Made by a program: the position numbers and the translations under genes. The notes under the pieces are model-generated. The model saw only the letters and a list, made by a program, of their open reading frames with translations. It was not told where the DNA came from and made no database searches. A DNA stretch of 64,000 nt, taken from the NCBI RefSeq assembly GCF_001262015.1, contig NZ_CP012074.1, positions 392,501 to 456,500 on the forward strand. Reading direction: 5' to 3'. This document shows positions 55,235 to 64,000 of this stretch, piece by piece. The DNA comes from Prevotella fusca JCM 17724 (GTDB lineage: Bacteria > Bacteroidota > Bacteroidia > Bacteroidales > Bacteroidaceae). Each line of letters opens with the position of its first letter. The first letter of the stretch is position 1.

Positions 55235-57945
55235 ATCTCAATAAGTGTTATCCTCGCTGTTTTATTTCTTATGTCCCTACTAACTGACTGTACTAGGAAC
55301 TTCTTACCTAGGGTCTTAGATTGATAGGTACTTGTAAAATCTATCCTAGTGTCATTCAATGTTACCTCTACCTTAAGTCTAGGTCTTGACATGAGACTAT
55401 AATACTGTCTAATATAGTGTTCTTCTGCCTTACCTGTCTCATCAAGCACCTTATTATATATACTTCTCACAGGTAGACTTGTTGAGGTACTAAAGACACT
55501 GTTTAGGTACACCTCATTTTTAATACCTTTTTCCACTGCCTCACTACTGCTAAGCTGGGTGATAAACTTAAACTCTGTCCCATCATGCTTGTTTATATAC
55601 TTAGTCTGTGCTGCACTTGAGTAGATTAGGTCATTATCGCTAGTACTTTCCAGCTTACCACTATCACTTACTAAGTTACAAGCAAAGTTTTTAATAATGA
55701 TATTCTCTGTGTGTGCTAAGATATACCTACTACTACTTGTCCACTTAGTAGACCTAAACCATGTTCGATGTCTTCTTACTATCTTATCCCAAACTAACTG
55801 AATAGGTGCAAGTATCTTAAAACTCACTTTACCGCTAAGCCTGTCACTCTGTTTAATTGGTATTGCTGTTCCTTCCTTGCCGTCTAAGTTCATGGTATAG
55901 TCGATAGTATTCTGTAGGTTGTGTTCCTGTCCTATTATGTAATCACCAATTTTAGGATTAATACCGAGTGACATAGTGGTCTTATATTTAGTAGTGCCGT
56001 CAACGTCCTTATAGGTTAGGTCTGGTCTAGCTTTAATCTCTTCCATTGTGAGCCATTCAAACCTACTAGCACCGTACACATCCAAGACCGTTTCAACACA
56101 ATACTTAGACCCTATCTTAAGTTCACATTCTAGGATAGGTAGCTTGTGGAATTTATCTGTACTATCACCAACACTACTATACTCAAACTTTAATCCCTGT
56201 GCTGCCTTATCCTTAGTCCATGGTTGAAAATAACTACCTGCACTATTATATAATGGTTTGTCGGTATTATAAGTTGCGCTATAATGTTTCCTAGTATAGT
56301 ACCTTCCTTCACCGTTATACTCAGACTTTACTAAGTTACTGCCGTAGATAATACTTGGCAGGTCATAAAATGGTACTTCTGCCTTAGTCCCTTGTGTCTT
56401 AGCTGCCCCATGTTTTAGGATTTGGTCATAACTAGACAACCTACTAGCCCTACCTGTACTACTTTCATATAAGATAGGCTGCATCAACAAGCTACCACTA
56501 AATACTAGGTAATTGGTCGTTTCACTGTCTGGGGGACTAAATACACCACCGCTCTTATTACCTACATATTCAATCAGTGGGGAACAATTCTTAAGGTCTG
56601 TATCGCTTGGCTTATGTCCTTGCTCCGTATCAGTCTCATTACCGCCTACACTGATAACTAAGTAGTCGTCTGTGTCTATCTTACTAGTTGGGCTGTTATC
56701 TGTTGCCTTAGCTTTTCTCTCTACAGTACCAAGTCTTAGCAAGGCAGGGGTTAGTGGGTGTTCTCTGAGGTACTGTGCCACTTTATGCTGATTGATACCT
56801 GTCCCGTTCCCGTCAACCTCTAACATATCCTCACTCTTACGTAACTTCCATGTCGGATTATACATAGACCTCATATACCAGTCCGTCTCTGTTAACGAAT
56901 CGTATGTAGTTGGTTGTCCCTTTACTGCTGCATTAAAAGCCTCGTTCGCTCTCTTACCACTACCTAAGCTACTAATCTCAGTGAGTATTAACTGCTGACC
57001 CCTGTAATGTGATTTTAGACTGTCTTCTGCTAAGGGTGATTCTATGATAGTGTCTTGTCCTTCTAAGCTACAGGATAATTGGAACTGATTAACTACTTCA
57101 CTAGTACTAAGGCTTGTATCACTTCCTGCATAGTGTGAATGGTTAATACTGATAGACTGTGGCTGCTTACCTACTACCTCATCTGTCTGTATATCTAACC
57201 AGCTTATCGCCTTACCCTGTACCAGTGTGTCCCAATCATAGATATAAAAGTCTAATCCTTCCTGTCTGATATGAAGATTTAAGTATTGCATGACTTCTTT
57301 TAGTAGGTCTTCATTCGTCCAAGTGCTATCCTCATCTTTGCCAATTATGAATAACTCACTAATACCTAGCTCGTCAAATACTGTACCTTCCTTTCCCTTT
57401 GCCGTTCCCTTAGACTGGTCATATAATAATCTAGGCTTTTGGTTGTTGCTTAGGTTTAGTCCCCTTAGGTCAAACATTCCTTCTATGACCTGCTTAAAAC
57501 TGGTACTTCCTGCCTCTTGTACTGCCTGTCTATAGTTTAAGGGTACTATATTCTTGTAACTAGTATATTGAAGGGTACTAAGAAAGTCTGTACAGTTAAG
57601 GGTAAATTCATCAATACTACTATTAAATGGTTGGCTGAAAGTGGCTGGCTCTACATATCCTGCAAAAACACACTCACTACCCTTCCAAATGTTAACTACT
57701 ATATCTCTAGCAGCAGCAGTAAAAAGTAAGTCACCTAAGTAATCAGAGACAACTAAGTTAATAGTGGCTGATTTTCTTATGACGTGTTCTGTGAGGTCTT
57801 CTATACTCTCTTCTATCTGTACAGGGTCAGCAGCAAAGTATAAACCGTCCTTGCCTATCTCCTTAACAGTACCACTAGAACCACTCTTAATAATGACGGT
57901 TAGTAGTTCATCCGATAAGTCCCTAAACTCTCCTCTTAATATCAT
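55231..57945 (-). CDS. Distal-tail / baseplate structural protein
   Basis: This 904-residue protein lies between the tape-measure and fiber genes, where the distal tail and tail-associated proteins are encoded. The N-terminal 150 residues (FRDLSDELLTVIIKSGSSGT, then VVSDYLGDLLF, NIWKGSECVFAGYVEP) resemble the beta-rich opening of Bacteroidota phage tail proteins. The rest is beta-rich with many Ser/Thr/Tyr residues. No enzymatic motif was found. It overlaps the tape-measure gene by 4 bases. Confidence 0.65.
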   Translation of the reverse strand: MILRGEFRDLSDELLTVIIKSGSSGTVKEIGKDGLYFAADPVQIEESIEDLTEHVIRKSATINLVVSDYLGDLLFTAAARDIVVNIWKGSECVFAGYVEPATFSQPFNSSIDEFTLNCTDFLSTLQYTSYKNIVPLNYRQAVQEAGSTSFKQVIEGMFDLRGLNLSNNQKPRLLYDQSKGTAKGKEGTVFDELGISELFIIGKDEDSTWTNEDLLKEVMQYLNLHIRQEGLDFYIYDWDTLVQGKAISWLDIQTDEVVGKQPQSISINHSHYAGSDTSLSTSEVVNQFQLSCSLEGQDTIIESPLAEDSLKSHYRGQQLILTEISSLGSGKRANEAFNAAVKGQPTTYDSLTETDWYMRSMYNPTWKLRKSEDMLEVDGNGTGINQHKVAQYLREHPLTPALLRLGTVERKAKATDNSPTSKIDTDDYLVISVGGNETDTEQGHKPSDTDLKNCSPLIEYVGNKSGGVFSPPDSETTNYLVFSGSLLMQPILYESSTGRASRLSSYDQILKHGAAKTQGTKAEVPFYDLPSIIYGSNLVKSEYNGEGRYYTRKHYSATYNTDKPLYNSAGSYFQPWTKDKAAQGLKFEYSSVGDSTDKFHKLPILECELKIGSKYCVETVLDVYGASRFEWLTMEEIKARPDLTYKDVDGTTKYKTTMSLGINPKIGDYIIGQEHNLQNTIDYTMNLDGKEGTAIPIKQSDRLSGKVSFKILAPIQLVWDKIVRRHRTWFRSTKWTSSSRYILAHTENIIIKNFACNLVSDSGKLESTSDNDLIYSSAAQTKYINKHDGTEFKFITQLSSSEAVEKGIKNEVYLNSVFSTSTSLPVRSIYNKVLDETGKAEEHYIRQYYSLMSRPRLKVEVTLNDTRIDFTSTYQSKTLGKKFLVQSVSRDIRNKTARITLIEI

Positions 57946-60509
57946 AGTAACCTCCTTCCTGTCTTACTCTGAACCTTGCTATAATTACTTAGGGCTAGGT
58001 ATAAGTCGCTTCCTTTCACCCTTACACTGCTAACACCTACACCATTACCTCCTAGACCTGCTGTATTATTATCTAAGAGTCTGAATAGATTAGACTGTTG
58101 TGTATTGGTTAGTATCATCTCGCCTGCATTCACTCTAGCTAAGTTATGGTCACCAACGGTCTTACTACCTTGAAAAATACCGCCTTGGCTAAACTTCTTT
58201 AACTGTGATATTGTACTAATCATCACTGCTGTCCCTGCGGTGATTGCAGCTGCCCATCCCCAGAATCCTAATTTTGCCTCTTGTGCTGTTGCTTGTGCAA
58301 AACCTAAGATAGTCTGGCCTATCGCCTGTAAGACTAGGGCTGTTTTGGCAGCGTCTCCTTTCACACCTAATTCTTGCATAGTTTCTCCTAGGTATGATAG
58401 ACTTGCACCTAACTTCTCTGCACTATTTGTCTGTTTATTAGTTAGTGCCTCCTTTAAGGCTTTTACATTATCTATCATCTTATTTATACCGCTACTCTCA
58501 AAACTACCTAAGCTATCCTTAACCTTCTGTAGTTCCTTAAAACTATCGACTGATTTCTGTAGCTCCTCAGTAAGTTTAGTAAGTGCTGAGTAATCAAGTC
58601 CCTTTAGTTCTAAACTTCTACCTAGTTCCTGTCCTAACTGTCTAGCCTTGTCTAATAGTGGTTGTAGTAGTTTATTGCCGGCTTCCTGTTCGTCCTTTGC
58701 CTGTTGGTCTAGGTTCTTGTTATAGATATTCAGATACTTCTCCTGTGCTACTTGGATTGCAGCCCGTCTTTCCTTCTCAATATCCTTAAGCAGTTCACTA
58801 TTGCCGTGTGCCTTCTCTACCAGTGCTGCACTCTTCCTGTTTATCGCATCTATTTCGTCTTGTAGGTCGGCTTGTCTGAACTGTTCTAATTTGGTATAGT
58901 AGTCGTCAATTAGTTTAAGCTGATTATCAAGTGCCCCCTGTGATTTGATGGTATTGTTAACCTTGTCGGAATTATATGCACTGGTAATCTGTTCCTCACT
59001 GTTCTTCCTTGTGTTCTTCTCGTTGGTAATATGGTCGGTCTCAATAGTCTGCTTGACACTTGCTTGGTCTCCTGCTATCTTCTCGGCTGTCCTCTTTCTT
59101 TCCTGTTCTGCTTTCTTTGCTGCTGCCTCTGCCTCTGCGATAGCTTTCTCCCTAGCTTTCTTGATTTCATCTGCTTTTTTAAGTGCCTCCTTGGTATTCT
59201 GTTCCCTTAGCTGCCTTTCTGCTGTATAGCTTGCATTCAGTTCATTCTCATACTCGTCTGTACCCTTCGTTAGTAGTTTCAGTCTTTTATGATGGTATTC
59301 TACCTCAGATTTCAAGTTTTGACCGTGCTTGGCTACATATCGGGCGTGTTCCTTGTCGAGTGCCTCTAATTGTGACTTCCTAGACTTCTCCTGTGCTGCC
59401 TGCTGTTGGTTTAGTAGTTCTCTGTTTGCACCTACTTGGTAGTTCTTGGAAAAATTATAACCGTCCCTCAGTATCTTACCTGCATTTTCAACCAGACCCT
59501 CAAAGTTACCATGTAGGAGGTCATTAATTACGCTGGCTGCAGCTTTAAAGGGGGTTATGATGTACTGTAAGACTGAATTACCTACACCCATTATCACAAC
59601 CTTTAGCTTATTGAAACTGCTACCTAGGTTATTAAGCTGTGGGAAAGTCTTTTTAAACCAACCTACGATGTCTTCCCAGTGTGATATAAGGCTGGAAACT
59701 GCTGTAATCAACAGACCTATACCAATACTAGACAGGGCGACTTTTAAACCCTTAGCTGCCACACTTCCAGCCCTCTGTGCTATTGTTAAACCTTCTGTTG
59801 CAGTTGTAGCCCCGACCGTTGCTGTAGAGTTTGCTGTTTGTGCTGCTGTCTGTTCATCTGTTACTGCTACCCCTGCTTGTCGTACTGTATTATTTGCTAC
59901 CGCTGCCGTTGTATTAGCAGTTATTGCACTACTATTGGCTGTCTGTGATAGGGTATTAGCTGAGATTGCCGTCGTGTTGTTTGCCTGTTCTATTCCTACT
60001 AGCCTTAAGAGTGCATGATAAGCCCTGTATGTACCGCTAGCTTGATTCATAAAGGTATTCTGAAGCTGAGTTATACCGTTCAGAACACTCATAGCACCAG
60101 CAAGTTTAGTAAGGGTCTCTTTTGCATCCTCAGATTCTACTCCAAACAAAGCCAAACTACCAGCTACAGTCTGAAAAATACCTATACCTGTACCTGCAAC
60201 ATCTAGGGCAGCACTTAAACCTCTGGTATCATTTGCAAAGCCACTAATCACACCACGAGCATCTCCCATAGCGTCCATAATACTACCTGCACGGGCGGCA
60301 AGTTGTTGGAATTTCTCACTTGCAGGGTCTACACCATTTAGTAGCATCTGGCTCAGCTCACCCTGTATCGCTTTTAGTTCCTGCTTAATATTACCACTAC
60401 TAGACTTAAATACAGTCTCAGTATTACCTACTTCACTTTTTACTTTATCTATAATGGACTTAAACTGTTTATCATCAAGTCTTATTTTGGTTACTAAATC
60501 TTGTGCCAT
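57942..60509 (-). CDS. Phage tape measure protein
   Basis: This 855-residue protein has the long helical layout and hydrophobic patches of tape measure proteins, which set tail length and enter the host envelope. The N-terminus is MAQDLVTKIRLDDKQFKSII. A Thr/Ala/Asn-rich helical segment (about 175-245) precedes a hydrophobic stretch (SSIGIGLLITAVSSLISHWE). Coiled coil (about 370-620) is followed by GFWGWAAAITAGTAVMISTI near the C-terminus. Size and its place right after the chaperone frames support the call. Confidence 0.85.
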   Translation of the reverse strand: MAQDLVTKIRLDDKQFKSIIDKVKSEVGNTETVFKSSSGNIKQELKAIQGELSQMLLNGVDPASEKFQQLAARAGSIMDAMGDARGVISGFANDTRGLSAALDVAGTGIGIFQTVAGSLALFGVESEDAKETLTKLAGAMSVLNGITQLQNTFMNQASGTYRAYHALLRLVGIEQANNTTAISANTLSQTANSSAITANTTAAVANNTVRQAGVAVTDEQTAAQTANSTATVGATTATEGLTIAQRAGSVAAKGLKVALSSIGIGLLITAVSSLISHWEDIVGWFKKTFPQLNNLGSSFNKLKVVIMGVGNSVLQYIITPFKAAASVINDLLHGNFEGLVENAGKILRDGYNFSKNYQVGANRELLNQQQAAQEKSRKSQLEALDKEHARYVAKHGQNLKSEVEYHHKRLKLLTKGTDEYENELNASYTAERQLREQNTKEALKKADEIKKAREKAIAEAEAAAKKAEQERKRTAEKIAGDQASVKQTIETDHITNEKNTRKNSEEQITSAYNSDKVNNTIKSQGALDNQLKLIDDYYTKLEQFRQADLQDEIDAINRKSAALVEKAHGNSELLKDIEKERRAAIQVAQEKYLNIYNKNLDQQAKDEQEAGNKLLQPLLDKARQLGQELGRSLELKGLDYSALTKLTEELQKSVDSFKELQKVKDSLGSFESSGINKMIDNVKALKEALTNKQTNSAEKLGASLSYLGETMQELGVKGDAAKTALVLQAIGQTILGFAQATAQEAKLGFWGWAAAITAGTAVMISTISQLKKFSQGGIFQGSKTVGDHNLARVNAGEMILTNTQQSNLFRLLDNNTAGLGGNGVGVSSVRVKGSDLYLALSNYSKVQSKTGRRLL

Positions 60510-60813
60510 ATTCCTTCGCTTTCTGTTTAAGTCTTTCTATGTCCTCTTTGGTTGGTAGTGGGTCATTATCTCCTGCCTTGTCTACTAAGTCATCCCAACC
60601 TAGGGGCATGAATTTCCGTGGGTTATTTTCTTTTGTACCACCCCATACTTTGGCAGATGTAAAAATAGTCTGTCTTGCTATTTCCCAGTCATCCATCCTA
60701 GCACGATATAAGTTTTTAACTAAGATGTGTAGCTCTAACATACTCATCCTGTCTAGTACATACTCTGGGGATAGATTACCTTGATATACTAAGATACTAA
60801 ATACATCTGCCAT
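60475..60813 (-). CDS. Tail assembly chaperone, downstream (T-like) frame
   Basis: This 112-codon frame (MADVFSILVYQGNLSPEYVL) starts 3 bases after the previous stop and overlaps the tape-measure start by 35 bases. It lies in the -1 frame relative to the upstream chaperone gene and is reachable by slipping at 60822-60828. In lambda the analogous G-T product is made by such a slip. Its own ATG could also be used, but no clear ribosome site is present. Confidence 0.7.
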   Translation of the reverse strand: MADVFSILVYQGNLSPEYVLDRMSMLELHILVKNLYRARMDDWEIARQTIFTSAKVWGGTKENNPRKFMPLGWDDLVDKAGDNDPLPTKEDIERLKQKAKEYGTRFSNQNKT

Positions 60814-60815
60814 AC

Positions 60816-61133
60816 TTAGTTTTTTCCCTTATCCTCCTCACCTTTCTTAGTGTCATCCTTACCCTTAAACTCTGCTTGTCTTGCTAATTCTGCTTTCATG
60901 AACTCTGTATAGACGGTAAAGATACTAGGGTCTTCATCTATGCTGTCTAAGAGTTTATCAAATGTAAGGTCAGTGTCTTTGTTACCAGCTAAGATACAAC
61001 AATACAGGAATAGGTACTGGTCGCTAAGTGTATCTAGGCTAAATAACTTACTAGCTGCTGCCTCAAATAACATCATTGCACGTACTGAGTAGACTAGCTT
61101 ATATTCCTTGTTGTTAATAGTTACTGTATTCAT
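60816..61133 (-). CDS. Tail assembly chaperone, upstream (G-like) frame
   Basis: This 105-residue protein starts MNTVTINNKEYKLVYSVRAM and is helical (FEAAASKLFSLDTLSDQYLF), ending in a charged tail (DDTKKGEEDKGKN). Its position between tail tube and tape measure, its size, and the slippery site at its last codons fit the G-like chaperone that coats the tape measure during tail assembly. Confidence 0.75.
   Translation of the reverse strand: MNTVTINNKEYKLVYSVRAMMLFEAAASKLFSLDTLSDQYLFLYCCILAGNKDTDLTFDKLLDSIDEDPSIFTVYTEFMKAELARQAEFKGKDDTKKGEEDKGKN
60822..60828 (-). other. Programmed -1 ribosomal frameshift site
   Basis: On the minus strand the heptamer G-GGA-AAA is in phase with the upstream frame, two codons before its TAA. 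A -1 slip reads GGG-AAA-AAA-CTA-AGT-ATG and enters exactly the frame of the downstream chaperone gene with no intervening stop. Confidence 0.75.
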
Positions 61134-61221
61134 GATTGTATTAAAAAATTATTGGGCTACCTACTACACCCTTGTTAGTTTTGGATATAATAGGTATAGC
61201 CCTGTTTCATTATTATTTCTT

Positions 61222-61680
61222 TTATGCTGTTGCTACCTTCTTAAGTGCGCCTACACCTGTAAAAGTAGCAGAAAATGTAGCGTTATCCTCATTTGGTGCA
61301 CTACACTCTAGGGATGTAATTAATACCTTGCCTGTATATGTGCCAGTAGTTGAAGGAACCCAACCGCCTTTAGTTACCTCATCTGCCTTAGTCTTATAGT
61401 TCTTCTCTAGGGCAAAGACTGCATCTATAGGGGTCTGTGCTGTCATTATATCAAAGAGTTGTTCAAAGCCTACACCTTCACCATCATTAGACATTAGGTT
61501 TTCAGTTGACATCTCCCAGCTGATTTTGCCTGCCTGTGCTGATACCCACTTACCGCCACTGTCCTTAGATGTAGTTTCTGTAGTATCTTGGCTAATTGAA
61601 AGACTGTGACTAGTTGCAAAAGCGATAGATTTACCATTAATAAAAAGCATTAGGTCACGTCCTTTTGTTACACTTGCCAT
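61222..61680 (-). CDS. Major tail tube protein
   Basis: This 152-residue protein starts MASVTKGRDLMLFINGKSIA and continues with SLSISQDTTETTSKDSGGKW, the opening of the TP901-1-like tail tube family. YTGKVLITSLECSAPNEDNA and ATFSATFTGVGALKK complete the beta-rich fold. It polymerises to form the tail tube. Position and length are normal. Confidence 0.88.
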   Translation of the reverse strand: MASVTKGRDLMLFINGKSIAFATSHSLSISQDTTETTSKDSGGKWVSAQAGKISWEMSTENLMSNDGEGVGFEQLFDIMTAQTPIDAVFALEKNYKTKADEVTKGGWVPSTTGTYTGKVLITSLECSAPNEDNATFSATFTGVGALKKVATA

Positions 61681-61686
61681 ATTATG

Positions 61687-62085
61687 TTATTTGTTTTTTA
61701 TGTTTACTGTTATACTAAGTAGCTGTAGAAATGTGTCTTCCCTGTATTCCTCGCTAGTGTCTTGTAGTTCTAGGTCTGTTATTTCAAGTCCCCCTATAGT
61801 TCTACCTTGGCTTGCTAATAAGACATCTATTACCTTACTGCATATTCCTAGCCCCTGTCTATAATCACTGCTAGCTACTATAAAAGACATTCTAACCTGT
61901 GTATCATAAACCAGCTTATCTTTATTAGTGCTAGGTGTTAGTCCGTCCCTTCGATATACAATGAAAGGGAAACTAGTACCTTTATCAGCGACTAGTGGAT
62001 ATACCTTACTTCCTACTTGCCTACTTATATCCTCGTCTTGTAGTAGGATAGATTTAACTACCCTTCCTAATTCTAAACTCTCCAT
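61687..62085 (-). CDS. Tail completion/terminator protein (DUF3168-like)
   Basis: This 132-residue protein has the pattern SFPFIVYRRDGLTPS and a beta-strand run ending QLLSITVNIKNK that mark the tail-terminator family. It caps the tail tube where it joins the head. The gene starts with the last base of the upstream stop codon. Confidence 0.75.
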   Translation of the reverse strand: MESLELGRVVKSILLQDEDISRQVGSKVYPLVADKGTSFPFIVYRRDGLTPSTNKDKLVYDTQVRMSFIVASSDYRQGLGICSKVIDVLLASQGRTIGGLEITDLELQDTSEEYREDTFLQLLSITVNIKNK

Positions 62086-62537
62086 TACTTCTTATTCCAT
62101 ATCTTATCAATAGACTCAGAAAATAACCTACCCATAGAGTCCTCAACTTCTGACATCTTAGCCTGTACAGTGGGTTGGAAAAAACTATGTCGCTTATGAA
62201 CACCCCTACTAGCACCTGCCTTTGTACGTCTCAGCTGTGTACCAAGTTCCCAAAATTTTAAGCGAAAATCAGCCATGATATGCACCTTAGCCGTCTCACT
62301 ATCTTTACTTGGCTTACTGTACTTGATACCAGACTCTAGCGTTTTACCGTTCCACCAGTTAGGACGATTATAGCCCTTGGTTACTGTTCTGAGACTCTGT
62401 TTAGCTGCCTTAACTAGTATATCACTACCTTTTTTCAGTGCCATATTCTTAGCCTTAGTCTGTTCACGTCCTGTTAGTTCTGTGAATTTCTTAACCAGCT
62501 CTTCCGCCCCTGTTAGTTCTAAGTTGTCGTTATTCAT
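62085..62537 (-). CDS. HK97 gp10-like tail completion protein
   Basis: This 150-residue protein begins MNNDNLELTGAEELVKKFTE. KKGSDILVKAAKQSL and FRLKFWELGTQLRRTKAGAS, then HSFFQPTVQAKM, match the gp10 family (FLEFGT-type motif as FWELGT). It works in head-tail joining. Confidence 0.82.
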   Translation of the reverse strand: MNNDNLELTGAEELVKKFTELTGREQTKAKNMALKKGSDILVKAAKQSLRTVTKGYNRPNWWNGKTLESGIKYSKPSKDSETAKVHIMADFRLKFWELGTQLRRTKAGASRGVHKRHSFFQPTVQAKMSEVEDSMGRLFSESIDKIWNKK

Positions 62538-62850
62538 TGATTAGCTCTGTTTCTATTACCTTCTTTTGTTGGGCTGGTACTGGAATGACACTTAAGACCC
62601 TGTACTTCTTATCCTTGTACATTATATAGTCTGTGTGTTCCTGTATTTTAACGTACTGCCAAACTTCAAAAGTAACTTGATAGGTATAGACTAGTTCATC
62701 ACATACTACCTCTCTAGCCCCTGTCTTATAACCTACATTTGCTCTAGTAGTTGTTAATAGGCGGTGGTGATTAGTAGTACCTCCGAAATCGTCTTGTATT
62801 ATTTCAGTCCGATAAATTGCTATGGTGTCTCTTAGTAGTCCTGTTCTCAT
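62530..62850 (-). CDS. Head-tail adaptor / head closure protein
   Basis: This 106-residue beta-rich protein starts MRTGLLRDTIAIYRTEIIQD. The stretch YVKIQEHTDYIMYKDKKYRV and position between connector and gp10-like gene fit head closure adaptors (SPP1 gp16 type). It overlaps both neighbours by a few bases. Confidence 0.75.
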   Translation of the reverse strand: MRTGLLRDTIAIYRTEIIQDDFGGTTNHHRLLTTTRANVGYKTGAREVVCDELVYTYQVTFEVWQYVKIQEHTDYIMYKDKKYRVLSVIPVPAQQKKVIETELINE

Positions 62851-63188
62851 TGCTGTACCTTTTCCTTTCCGCCTGTAAATTTCTTACTGTAATTCTTGTA
62901 TAAGTCTAGTAAGTAGGTTAGACTATAGGGTAGCTCTGTGTGACTACTAAAAGCTATAGATTCACGGTTAGCGTATAAGTTTGCTGTTAGAATTAATATA
63001 GATTGAACTAGGGGAGGCGGTAATGTAGTCCTCCCACTAGCTATTAAGATATTTTCTAACTTATCGTCTATATGTCGTTCTACTGCTAATTCCGCTGCTT
63101 GTTCTAGGTCACATAAGTACTCATCGTCTTCATGAAAACTTGAATCTATGTTAAGATGTTTTTTTAGTTGCTGTAAGTTTACGTACAT
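62847..63188 (-). CDS. gp6-like head-tail connector protein
   Basis: This 113-residue helical protein starts MYVNLQQLKKHLNIDSSFHE. DEYLCDLEQAAELAVERHID and PPPLVQSILILTANLYANRE match the HK97 gp6-like connector family. It sits directly after the capsid gene, as usual. Confidence 0.82.
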   Translation of the reverse strand: MYVNLQQLKKHLNIDSSFHEDDEYLCDLEQAAELAVERHIDDKLENILIASGRTTLPPPLVQSILILTANLYANRESIAFSSHTELPYSLTYLLDLYKNYSKKFTGGKEKVQQ

Positions 63189-63208
63189 ATAGAAACTTAG
63201 TTAACTAA

Positions 63209-64000
63209 TTAGACTGCGAATGTACCAAACTGGAAAGCCTCCGGTCTGATAAGTGCTGCATCAAAGTAAGCATTAACTACTAAGCGAATCATACCATTAA
63301 CCGCCTGAGTGTAGTTATCAACGACAATATCCAGACCGCCCCAACTTCCAATAGCTAGGTTACTGAAATCACCTACTACAAAAGTCTTAGCCTCTACGTT
63401 TGATGTTGAGAAAACAGGTGTACCGTCAAGCGTACCATCCATATAAGCAAGTTGTGCAGTACCCTTAGAACCCTTCATCATGTTACGGAAACTAGCACGT
63501 GCAGAAGGACTAGCAATATAAGAAATACCACCTAGTACATTAGCCTCTTCTACCTTTGCCTCAAGACCTACCAAGCCCTCAAAATCAGTAACCTTAGTAG
63601 GAGTCTTACCGTTGAAGATACCTGCTGGCTGATTTGCTGTTTTCCCAGCCTTACCTAAGATTGTAGACTCTAGCTTAGAATTAATTGCATTAATTAAGTC
63701 CTGCCTAATTGCATTCTCTACACCTACTGAATCCTGCGCAAGTAACATCTTAGAAATATCAACATAAGCCGTCAAACGCTTTGGAGTGAGAGTTACATTA
63801 TTAAACAGTACATTGCCGTCTGTAGCTGCTGCTGTCTCACCTGCCCAGTTCACATTAGAGCCTGTCATTACTGGAATCTGTGCGCTATTAGTCAAGCCAG
63901 TATAGAACTTTGCACCTGCCTGTACTAGAACATTCTTTGCACGGAGAGGCTCGATAATATCGTATAAGTCTGTTGCTACTACATCTGCACCCTCTGAGGC
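63209..64000 (-). CDS. Major capsid protein (5' end beyond the window)
   Basis: The frame is open from the right edge through ASEGADVVATDLYDIIEPLR to the stop at 63209, so the visible part is the C-terminal 263 residues. LTPKRLTAYVDISKMLLAQD, LESTILGKAGKTANQPAGIF and AIGSWGGLDIVVDNYTQAVN are HK97-fold capsid features. A TTG at 63895 should not be taken as the start because the same frame continues upstream. Confidence 0.88.
   Translation of the reverse strand, partial: ASEGADVVATDLYDIIEPLRAKNVLVQAGAKFYTGLTNSAQIPVMTGSNVNWAGETAAATDGNVLFNNVTLTPKRLTAYVDISKMLLAQDSVGVENAIRQDLINAINSKLESTILGKAGKTANQPAGIFNGKTPTKVTDFEGLVGLEAKVEEANVLGGISYIASPSARASFRNMMKGSKGTAQLAYMDGTLDGTPVFSTSNVEAKTFVVGDFSNLAIGSWGGLDIVVDNYTQAVNGMIRLVVNAYFDAALIRPEAFQFGTFAV

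Larger units (their letters stand above)
49187..64000 (-). mobile_element. Siphovirus-type prophage, late region (continues beyond the window)
   Basis: Gene order from the right edge leftward is capsid, connector, head closure, tail completion, tail tube, chaperones, tape measure, distal tail, fiber and small membrane protein. This is the canonical tailed-phage late operon. Codon use (CTA Leu, ATA Ile, GTA Val, AGT Ser) differs from flanking genes. GATC appears absent and CTAG is frequent. The left limit is set at the terminator near 49187-49222. No attachment repeat, integrase or endolysin was recognised here, so integration is assumed from the flanking host-type DNA. Confidence 0.85.

Overview
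The window looks like a chromosomal segment of a Prevotella-type Bacteroidota. Promoters follow the Bacteroidota -7 pattern TAnnTTTG. There is a SusC/SusD polysaccharide utilization locus (PUL) with a hybrid two-component regulator, many lipoproteins with short lipoboxes, and long AT-rich gaps filled with repeats. The species cannot be named from sequence alone. No rRNA, tRNA or CRISPR array was seen.

Layout. 1-7.8 kb: the 5' part of an outer-membrane beta-barrel gene running off the left edge, then a coiled-coil lipoprotein, a Nif3-family protein, a C4 zinc-ribbon coiled-coil protein, a cyclophilin and a TerB/DnaJ protein. 7.8-11.7 kb: a mobile-element graveyard with a truncated IS1380-family copy, an IS1595-family fragment, a full-length but dead IS1380-family copy and a transposase tail. 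11.8-25.9 kb: a compact PUL on the minus strand (hybrid regulator, GH5, SusC, SusD, surface glycan-binding lipoprotein, GH3), probably for a beta-1,4-linked glucan. 26.1-28.3 kb: a third IS1380-family copy in the same orientation as the second, so the PUL sits between two near-identical direct repeats of about 2.2 kb. Both full copies, and the truncated one, carry the same roughly 595-bp passenger element at the same transposase codon, with terminal inverted repeats and a 10-bp flanking duplication.

28.3-49 kb is mostly core chromosome: an HsdR-N-like protein, holA, an XRE regulator, a lone KAP-type P-loop NTPase, pyrK-pyrD, a small membrane protein, a nicotinamidase, aroC, a SlyD-like isomerase, a small secreted protein, and a five-gene TolC/MFP/ABC efflux operon with a divergent AraC-type regulator. 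Gaps here hold two repeat families: a dispersed element with a palindromic core whose arms change together, and tandem arrays of exact 22-bp period that also occur inside the passenger element.

49.2-64 kb is the late end of a siphovirus-type prophage read leftward: major capsid protein (running off the right edge), connector, head-closure and tail-completion proteins, tail tube, two tail-assembly chaperone frames joined by a -1 slippery site, tape measure, two large distal-tail/fiber proteins, a small two-helix membrane protein, and three downstream genes, two of which have their own host-type promoters. By eye this phage segment contains no GATC and is rich in CTAG, unlike the host DNA beside it.
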